Below the pieces are notes generated by a model that was not told the origin of the DNA, made no database searches, and was given only the letters and a program-made list of their open reading frames with translations. A program made the translations under genes and the position numbers. Positions 57,863 through 64,000 of a stretch of 64,000 nt of DNA are shown piece by piece (the first letter of the stretch is position 1; every line of letters begins with the position of its first letter). Origin of the DNA: Bermanella sp034110565 (GTDB lineage: Bacteria; Pseudomonadota; Gammaproteobacteria; Pseudomonadales; Oceanobacteraceae); contig JAWUYY010000033.1 of the NCBI GenBank assembly GCA_034110565.1, positions 1 through 64,000 on the forward strand, in the 5' to 3' direction.

Positions 57863-60274
57863 TTATGCAAAAATATCCTGCTGAGGATTAATTAGATCGT
57901 CGAATCGCTCCCCTAAAAAATACAGAATACTATCGACCACAGGGGCAATTTGTTTTTCAAGATAATGTTCATAGTTAATGGTAAACGGCGCTTGATCTAA
58001 ACATTCAATAGCCACTGGCCCTTGTTGCGTAATGATGTATTCAATCCAGCCGCCATTTTCATATGGACTATTTTGATTCGCTTGAGAATACAGTTCACTG
58101 GCTAATTTAGCCGCTTGAATTTGGGGCGGAATATTCTTTACATATGTATTTAGAGGCTTACGAATACGCTTTTTGTAAACCAGCTGTTGATCTCGCTTGC
58201 CGGATGTTAGCTCAAGGACAATCGACTGCAAATAATCTTTATAGGGTTGGTCATGGAATATATGAGAATACAATTGAGTTTGTACTTCTTTTGCAAGGCT
58301 GGTCCAATCACTGCGCACGGCTTCTAGGCCTTTAAAAATAAGCTGATCGTGTTGAGTTAATCCTGCATAACGTTTTTTACTACCAAGCTCACTTCCGCGA
58401 ATGGTGGGCATTAGAAATTTTTGGTAATGGCTTTCAAATTCGATTTCTAATTGGCTTTCAATGTTGTGTTCACTTTTAAGTTGTTCTTGCCAATACTGAT
58501 TTAAACCGTTTTGTAATGTTCGGCCAATGGTTTGTGATTCTTCGAAAGTCAGTGATTCGTTACAGGCTTTCTTTCCTGTATGCAGGCTGACAAATACACT
58601 ATCGGTATCGCCATAAATCACTTGATAACCTTGTTTTTCAATCCATTTTCCACTGCGCTGAATGATCTCATGGCCGCGTTCAGTAATGGAGCTTGCTAAA
58701 CGTGCATCAAAAAAACGGCAGCCAGTACTGCCTAGAATGCCATAAAAACTATTCATGATGATTTTGATGGCTTGACTCGTAGCAGCATTTTTTTGCTTTT
58801 TTGCTTCGTCTCGTTCAGCCCAAAGCTGGGTGATGATATCGGGTAAGAAATGCCGATCACGATGAAAGTAAGCATCATGAAAGCCTTTTATAACGCTTTC
58901 TTGCTCGCCTGATTCGTGTGCATTTAAGCCTTCAATTAATCCCATAGGATCAATTTTAAAGGTGCGAATAATACTTGGATATAGGCTTTTAAAATCTAGT
59001 ACGAGTACGTCTTGGTAAAGACCGGGTTTGCTTTCCATGACAAAGCCGCCAGGGGCTTTGAATTCTCCAAAGCCTTCACCAATATTGGGTGCAATAAAAC
59101 CCGCGCGGTGCAATTTAGGTAAGTATAAGTATTCAAATGCGGCCACAGAGCCGCCTACGCGATCGAGTAAGTGCCCTGTCAGAAAGCTGCGCTGAATGAG
59201 GTATTGTAAAATCTGAGTGTGCTCAAAGATATCCAATACCAATTGGCAGTCATTGGCGTTGTATTTTGCTAGCGCGACTTTGTCTTGTTCAAATAGGTCA
59301 GTAATGGCTTTGCCTCGATCACTCATGCTGCCTTTATGACCGTCTAGCTTTTTCCCTGTGCCCAATAGGGTTTGTGAAACATGCTCAAGAGAAAAACTTT
59401 CAAAGGTGTAGGTGGCATTACGCAGCGCATCAATGCCGTCAACAATGACGCGCCCAGGAATATCCACAAAATTTAGATTGTTTTGCCCTTGGCGGATGTT
59501 GACTTGCGAGCCATCGCGACACCAATTAAAAGGAATGCCGTGTTCTCGGTATACTCGGTGCAATACGCTGAAGTCAAAGTTAATAACATTCCAGCCAATG
59601 ATAACGTCAGGGTCTAATGTTTGAATGTAGGTGTTAGCGGCTTGTAATAATTCTCGGACATTTTTAAACAACACTAACCAGCCCGGTGTCACATCTTGTT
59701 TATGGCCAAGCATATACACTCGTTTTTCACTGTGTGTTTGGCCATTCTGATCTTGCCATTGGCTAACAAAGCCAATACTGAAGAGTTTTTCTTTTTGTTC
59801 TTTGGTGGGCATGGACGTTTCGATATCGACGCTTACCACTTTTAAACGAGGTTGGTATGTACTGGATTGTATTTGCGGTTTGATCCAAGTGTTATGTTCA
59901 CTAGGTTGCCCATTAAATTCTAAGCTGCCTTTAATAAAGCGTTCCATTAAAAAACGATGGGGTGGGCGAATATCGGATTCCCATAGCGTTATTTTGTGCT
60001 GTTCGCAGTACTGGCGTAAGGAAACCTGCATTTGATGGCTTTGGCAATAAATAGCACTAACAGGCTCGCCGCTGAAATGCTTAAGCGGTAAGGCTTCAAC
60101 ACGTATGCCATCAAGCTTGGGTAGGTCTTCACTTTGTTGTTGCGCGCAGAAGCTCACACCCTCTTGGTAAGGGAAGTGTAAACACTGTGGACCAGCATCA
60201 GTACTTAACCAAAAGCTAAGCTGTAACTGTCCTTGTATGTCTTTCCAGTGTTGTGACAGGATGAATCCGTGCAC
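57863..60274 (-). CDS. polB: DNA polymerase II (family B)
   Basis: From the GTG at 60274 (AAGGT upstream), 803 residues, close to the E. coli 783, beginning (V)HGFILSQHWKD as does the E. coli protein after its start. The 3'-5' exonuclease site SVDIETS and NVINFDFSVL, then the polymerase motifs LDFKSLYPSI, a KIIMNSFYG helix and YGDTDSVFV, are intact. It repairs and bypasses DNA lesions. A TTG at 60319 gives 818 residues without a ribosome site. No LexA box was found upstream. Confidence 0.94.
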   Translation of the reverse strand: MHGFILSQHWKDIQGQLQLSFWLSTDAGPQCLHFPYQEGVSFCAQQQSEDLPKLDGIRVEALPLKHFSGEPVSAIYCQSHQMQVSLRQYCEQHKITLWESDIRPPHRFLMERFIKGSLEFNGQPSEHNTWIKPQIQSSTYQPRLKVVSVDIETSMPTKEQKEKLFSIGFVSQWQDQNGQTHSEKRVYMLGHKQDVTPGWLVLFKNVRELLQAANTYIQTLDPDVIIGWNVINFDFSVLHRVYREHGIPFNWCRDGSQVNIRQGQNNLNFVDIPGRVIVDGIDALRNATYTFESFSLEHVSQTLLGTGKKLDGHKGSMSDRGKAITDLFEQDKVALAKYNANDCQLVLDIFEHTQILQYLIQRSFLTGHLLDRVGGSVAAFEYLYLPKLHRAGFIAPNIGEGFGEFKAPGGFVMESKPGLYQDVLVLDFKSLYPSIIRTFKIDPMGLIEGLNAHESGEQESVIKGFHDAYFHRDRHFLPDIITQLWAERDEAKKQKNAATSQAIKIIMNSFYGILGSTGCRFFDARLASSITERGHEIIQRSGKWIEKQGYQVIYGDTDSVFVSLHTGKKACNESLTFEESQTIGRTLQNGLNQYWQEQLKSEHNIESQLEIEFESHYQKFLMPTIRGSELGSKKRYAGLTQHDQLIFKGLEAVRSDWTSLAKEVQTQLYSHIFHDQPYKDYLQSIVLELTSGKRDQQLVYKKRIRKPLNTYVKNIPPQIQAAKLASELYSQANQNSPYENGGWIEYIITQQGPVAIECLDQAPFTINYEHYLEKQIAPVVDSILYFLGERFDDLINPQQDIFA

Positions 60275-60331
60275 GTTTGACCTTATTTGGTTTTGGGCTT
60301 CAATTAGTATAAGACTCAAAAGGAGTGAAGT

Positions 60332-60673
60332 ATGAAACCTAGGATTTCCCCTGATCCCATGTACCAGCTACTAAGGGATGAAAAAGTCGATGAGTTTAAC
60401 AAGCTTAAGGCACAAGGAAAGAGCTGTGATCTCTCTGGTTGTGATTTTCGGGGGCTAGACCTGCGAAACCTTGATGTTAAGGGCTTAGACCTGAGTAATG
60501 CTTACTTTCGTGGCAGTGATTTACGCTCATTGGACTTTCGTGGCTCAAAGCTTAACGGGGCGAGTTTGGCAGATGCTAAAATCAGCGGTTGCTTTTTCCC
60601 TGCCGATATTTCTGCCCAAGAGATTCTTATGTCTTTCGAGCAAGGTACTCGCCTGCGTCAGCCTTCTTTATGA
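60332..60673 (+). CDS. Pentapeptide-repeat protein
   Basis: A 113-residue protein in which residues 33-82 hold about ten A(D/N)Lxx-type units (CDLSG, CDFRG, LDLRN, LDVKG, LDLSN). This predicts a short right-handed square helix. AGGAG precedes the ATG. Unlike Qnr proteins it is too short to mimic DNA well. The function is unknown. It diverges from polB. Confidence 0.85.
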   Translation: MKPRISPDPMYQLLRDEKVDEFNKLKAQGKSCDLSGCDFRGLDLRNLDVKGLDLSNAYFRGSDLRSLDFRGSKLNGASLADAKISGCFFPADISAQEILMSFEQGTRLRQPSL

Positions 60674-60768
60674 AACACAGTGTAAATCTGTGAATTGTGA
60701 CTATTTTTTGCCCATTGACTGGGAAAAAGAATAGTTTTTATGGTAGAAATACGCCCCCTGATTAATTA

Positions 60769-61578
60769 ATGGCCAGTATCATGTTGTTTCTTGGCAAAGC
60801 CCCTGAACCTACCCATGAATTGCTTGAACGCTTAGATTTACTCACAGAGCGTTTATTGCAAGACTTGGATGCACCAAGTCAGCTAAAAACCTACCCCAAT
60901 GGAACTCAGCTATTTGATTGCTTAGGCAGTGAGCAGCTAGGTATCCTACGCAGTGGTCTTGTTACAGTGGTCAATGGTGGCGTTGATGCTGCGTGCTTGC
61001 AACCAGGTGACATCATCGGCTTAAGCCGAGTATTTGGTTTGCCCCATGCGCAGCTTAGAGTCGAAGATGACGCGGAAATCGAATTGATTCAGCGAGATGA
61101 TTTCATGGCCTATGTACAGGCTGAACCTCAACGCCAGCATCGTTTTAGTAATTACTTACTTACAAAGTTGACCATGTATCAGGGGCTTCTTTCTTTCTAT
61201 CACAGTGAAACTCAAGTTCAAGCGCCAACCGGTTTCCAACATATTGAGTCCGGTATTGTGATGATCAAAGAAGGGGATTTAGCCGACACGGTTTATCAAC
61301 TTATGTCTGGCAGTGCGGATGTAACCGTCAACGGCGTGACAGTAGGTGAGGTGCTTTCTGGTGAAATATTCGGTGTTATGGCCGCGTTTACAGGTGAGCA
61401 GCGTAATGCCACCGTGATTGCTAGAGAAGATTGCCAACTGCTGGCCATACCTAAAGCACAGTTCGTGAATTTAATTAAAGCGCAGCCAGAAATTGCCATT
61501 ACCTTGCTTGATAATATGTCCCGTCGGATTAAATCGCTAAATGAACAAGTGTCTGGGTCTCAGCGTGAAATCGCTTAA
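60769..61578 (+). CDS. Cyclic nucleotide-binding-domain protein
   Basis: A 269-residue protein with two cNMP-binding-like domains. The second (about 150-265) shows IKEGDLADTVYQLMSGSADV, GEVLSGEIFGVMAAFTGEQRNATVIA and no helix-turn-helix after it. The phosphate-binding motif deviates from CRP (FGVMAAFTGEQRNATV). It is therefore not a CRP-type regulator but perhaps a sensor partner. The ATG at 60769 or at 60781 has no good ribosome site. Confidence 0.8.
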   Translation: MASIMLFLGKAPEPTHELLERLDLLTERLLQDLDAPSQLKTYPNGTQLFDCLGSEQLGILRSGLVTVVNGGVDAACLQPGDIIGLSRVFGLPHAQLRVEDDAEIELIQRDDFMAYVQAEPQRQHRFSNYLLTKLTMYQGLLSFYHSETQVQAPTGFQHIESGIVMIKEGDLADTVYQLMSGSADVTVNGVTVGEVLSGEIFGVMAAFTGEQRNATVIAREDCQLLAIPKAQFVNLIKAQPEIAITLLDNMSRRIKSLNEQVSGSQREIA

Positions 61579-61621
61579 GTAGACAATATTTGCCTTTTTT
61601 GAATTTAATTGAGAATAATTC

Positions 61622-61652
61622 TTGATAAGCTAAATGATAATGACTATTATTA
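61622..61652 (+). promoter_or_regulatory. Promoter with Fur-box-like site
   Basis: TTGATA (61622-61627), 17-base spacer, TATTAT (61645-61650). GATAATGACTATTATTA (61636-61652) overlaps the -10 and matches the 19-base Fur consensus at about 14 positions. AATAATTCTTGATAA just upstream may be a second site. Confidence 0.6.
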
Positions 61653-61656
61653 CGTT

Positions 61657-61789
61657 GTTGTCATGACAAGCCCAGTATCTTTGCTCAAAGGGTACTAAGC
61701 AGCAAGTTAATCATGGCACACTCTCTCATCAAGCTAATCACATTGTCGATTTGACAAGGCCGCTCATTACACCGAGCGGTTTTTTTTCG
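61657..61789 (+). ncRNA. Candidate Fur-regulated small RNA
   Basis: From the promoter at 61622-61650 a transcript would run about 133 bases, with no reading frame of note, and end at the strong hairpin CCGCTC/GAGCGG followed by eight T (61762-61789). Iron-repressed RNAs such as RyhB and PrrF have this build. I cannot align it to either. Confidence 0.5.
61762..61789 (+). terminator. Terminator, probably of the small RNA
   Basis: CCGCTC (61762-61767), GAGCGG (61776-61781), then TTTTTTTT. It lies 184 bases behind the cNMP gene and could also end that message. Confidence 0.88.
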
Positions 61790-61847
61790 TCTGCTGTTTG
61801 TGCTACCCATAGGTATTTCTATTTACAGCTTTTGTATAAGGGATGAT

Positions 61848-63875
61848 TTATTGATTAAGGCTAGGGTTATAAAAATAATATTGATTGCGCCCAGATGCTT
61901 TTGCAGCATACATAGCAATGTCTGCATTGCGAGTTAGGGTAAGAGTATCTTCGCCATCTTGCGGATACAAACTGATTCCGACACTGCAACTTATTTCTAA
62001 AATGTGCTCATTCACCTGATAAGGTTGAGCTAGGGCGTGTATGATTTTTTTAGAAAAGTCACCAGCATGTTGCGAATGCTGTAAGTCTTCCATGATGATA
62101 ATGAATTCGTCTCCACCCAATCGTGCTACCGTATCACTGTCTCGCACCAGTTTTTTTAACCTTGATGCCACAATTTTTAAGACGCTATCCCCAGTCTCAT
62201 GGCCATACAAATCATTAATGGGTTTGAATTTATCTAAATCAAAGAACAGTAGTGCGCATAATGTATTATGTCGTTTTGCTCGTATGAGTGCTTGTGTAAG
62301 ACGGTCATGGTAGAGGCTGCGGTTAGCTAAGCCTGTTAGATAATCATAATGAGCGAGTTTTTTGAGTTGCTCTTCAGCGGCTTTTCTTTCACTTATATCC
62401 GTAATACTAATTACGAAGTGGCTAATTTTATTGTGTTTATCTTTTACAATATTGATTTTCACATAAGCGGAAATGGTCTGTTCGTTAGAAATTGTATCAA
62501 GTACGTCACCTTGCCAATGACCGGTATCATGTAAGCTCCTTGAAATGTTTTGATGAAAACCTTCTGTCATTGAATTTAAAGCAAGGATGGGTGGAATGGT
62601 GCCAAGTAGTTGCTGTTTAGATAAGCCTGTTTTCTTACAGTAAGCATTATTAACGGCGATAATATGCTTAAATTTATCAGTAATAATCATACCATCGTTA
62701 CTGGTCTCAAATACGGTGGCAGACAGTTTAAGTTTCGTTTCGTTTGATTTCTGTAAGCTTTGATCCACGACAAAACAGATTCCTTTATCTGTCTCGCCAT
62801 TTAGTAATGTTGCGCCTAGATAAACTGGAATGAAATGACCTTGCTTATGAATGATTTCTTTTTCAAAGGGTGTACACATACCATTTTTTAATAATTCGGC
62901 AGTGGCTTTTTGATCGGTACTTTTATACTCATCAGGAGTGAGTGTTCGCCAGTTGATCTTACCGGCTTCTAGTTCTTCTCGGCTATACCCGATGATATTG
63001 AGGTAAGCATCATTGGCTGTATAAATACGTCCATCCATGTGCCAGTCCATTATACCAATAACGTTGGCTTGATATAGGGACAAAAACCGATTCTCACTGT
63101 CCATCAGTTCCTGCTCTGTTTTATTTAGGGCGAGAACAATGTGGCGTGTGATTAGAAAAATACTGAATGAAAGTAAGCCAATAAATACCAAGCTGATCGT
63201 GAATAAAGTTGATTTTATCCAGTGAGCACCTTCGCTTAGTATTAAGGAGAAATCGGTCCCAATTTTATGCAATTCTAGGCTTAGTACTTTAATCTCTTCA
63301 AGGTTCTTTTTTAAACATGCGTTATCGGATGCAATAATGCACTGATGTATGTTCTGCCCTGATAGTATTAATTCGTTTATTTTTCTATCACCATCATCCC
63401 AAATAGCGTTTGCTTGTTTTAAGTAATAAAAATCTTCAAAACGAATAAAGAAATCAATCATACTATCGACATCATTGGGATGGTTGCCACCAGCCAAGAA
63501 ACCAATACGAGAGCGTTCTTTGTTAGGAGGTGTTTCAAGCAGGGCCAGTCGACCGTCTTTATCACCAAGGTTGATGCTTAAGGCCTGTTTGAATTTCTCG
63601 TAATCAGAGAGGTTACGGCTACGAGCATAGCGTTCGAGATGTAAGACAGCATCTTTTTGGGCCTTGGCCCAAAGTCCTTCGCCGCGAACAAAGGCGCGGA
63701 CACCATTGAGTGTTTCAGACTGCGCGTAGCCTAAGCTTATAAGCATGATGCTGGACATAATAAAGATACTAACAATAATCAGCACTTTTCTTCTAATCGG
63801 TGAACCTACAGCCTTATCTTTTGCAAGCTCGAATCGTGTTTTAGTGTCAGTCATATGCCACACAAAGGGTGTCAT
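61848..63875 (-). CDS. Membrane diguanylate cyclase with two PAS domains
   Basis: A 675-residue protein: helix (about 29-49), a periplasmic sensor region, helix (about 216-238), two PAS domains (about 252-375 and 385-500) and GGDEF (from about 587) with the product-inhibition site RDSD five residues before it. It should make c-di-GMP and be feedback-inhibited. The start may be the ATG at 63875 or at 63854; neither has a good ribosome site. Confidence 0.9.
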   Translation of the reverse strand: MTPFVWHMTDTKTRFELAKDKAVGSPIRRKVLIIVSIFIMSSIMLISLGYAQSETLNGVRAFVRGEGLWAKAQKDAVLHLERYARSRNLSDYEKFKQALSINLGDKDGRLALLETPPNKERSRIGFLAGGNHPNDVDSMIDFFIRFEDFYYLKQANAIWDDGDRKINELILSGQNIHQCIIASDNACLKKNLEEIKVLSLELHKIGTDFSLILSEGAHWIKSTLFTISLVFIGLLSFSIFLITRHIVLALNKTEQELMDSENRFLSLYQANVIGIMDWHMDGRIYTANDAYLNIIGYSREELEAGKINWRTLTPDEYKSTDQKATAELLKNGMCTPFEKEIIHKQGHFIPVYLGATLLNGETDKGICFVVDQSLQKSNETKLKLSATVFETSNDGMIITDKFKHIIAVNNAYCKKTGLSKQQLLGTIPPILALNSMTEGFHQNISRSLHDTGHWQGDVLDTISNEQTISAYVKINIVKDKHNKISHFVISITDISERKAAEEQLKKLAHYDYLTGLANRSLYHDRLTQALIRAKRHNTLCALLFFDLDKFKPINDLYGHETGDSVLKIVASRLKKLVRDSDTVARLGGDEFIIIMEDLQHSQHAGDFSKKIIHALAQPYQVNEHILEISCSVGISLYPQDGEDTLTLTRNADIAMYAAKASGRNQYYFYNPSLNQ

Positions 63876-63926
63876 TATTAAATTAAAGTCGTTATATTTT
63901 ATTATAGACGTTAATTTTTAAAGGAC

Positions 63927-64000
63927 TTATGTGTCTTCTGGTTCTGTAAATAGATCGCCATATTCATTTTGAATGGCCTCATATTCAGCGACACCCTGAT
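63927..64000 (-). CDS. C-terminal end of an unknown protein (cut by window edge)
   Basis: On the minus strand a frame enters from the right edge and ends in TAA at 63927-63929. The last residues are acidic: GVAEYEAIQNEYGDLF, then TEPEDT. It is too short to name. The spacing to 63875 suggests that the cyclase follows it, possibly in one message. Confidence 0.5.
   Translation of the reverse strand, partial: QGVAEYEAIQNEYGDLFTEPEDT

Noticed and set aside
1..64000. CRISPR arrays, rRNA, tRNA and insertion sequences
   Set aside because: Reading the sequence showed no regularly spaced repeats, no rRNA-like stretches, no transposase and no tRNA cloverleaf other than the tRNA-like end of tmRNA; a short tRNA could still be missed without a covariance search.

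Overview
The window looks like chromosomal DNA of a marine-type gammaproteobacterium of the Oceanospirillales/Pseudomonadales branch (relatives of Bermanella, Oleispira or Marinobacter are plausible; this is inferred from gene order and a moderately low GC content, not from a search). The order ssrA, smpB, ratA/rnfH-like pair, bamE<>fur, recN<>grpE-dnaK-dnaJ, dapB, carA-carB, greA is the conserved block of that branch. Lipase with its foldase, acyl-CoA dehydrogenases, thioesterase, haloalkane dehalogenase and DNA polymerase II fit a lipid- or hydrocarbon-using heterotroph.

Layout. 1-156: 5' end of a membrane-anchored protein (minus strand). 456-12772: plus-strand energy/transport cluster: DUF2254 protein, P-type ATPase, dicarboxylate symporter, phosphoketolase, Na/Pi cotransporter, beta-CASP nuclease, LOG-family protein. 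An FNR/Anr-type box precedes the ATPase, so micro-oxic control is likely. 13445-18079: a 4.4 kb integrative element inserted at the 3' end of ssrA (tmRNA), carrying a P4-type integrase, an AlpA regulator, an HUH-like Gp2/YfjJ protein and unknown cargo, with at least two older att-like scars stacked beyond it. 18063-31472: the core block, with two sigma-32-type promoters (grpE, dnaK) and LexA-like boxes at recN. 31587-39703: accessory metabolism (TetR plus haloalkane dehalogenase, secreted hydrolase, aminopropyltransferase-like protein, lipoprotein Nudix, YafJ, dipeptidase, CopD-like and SIMPL proteins). 39826-45060: carA-carB-greA preceded by a leader peptide ORF that runs into an intrinsic terminator, a clear attenuator. 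45154-51053: bluB, thioesterase, a glutathione peroxidase/tRNA-queuosine mannosyltransferase pair, and a TetR plus AidB-like acyl-CoA dehydrogenase pair. 51060-51775: a 0.7 kb non-coding stretch with a cluster of DnaA boxes. 51782-53892: lipase and lipase foldase. 53889-63875: inositol phosphatase, two c-di-GMP enzymes, methyltransferase, polB, pentapeptide protein, cyclic-nucleotide-binding protein and a probable Fur-regulated sRNA. 63927-64000: 3' end of an unknown gene.

The best candidates for undescribed biology are the nested ssrA element, the carAB leader-peptide attenuator, the probable iron-regulated small RNA at about 61657-61789, and the paired DnaA-box locus.
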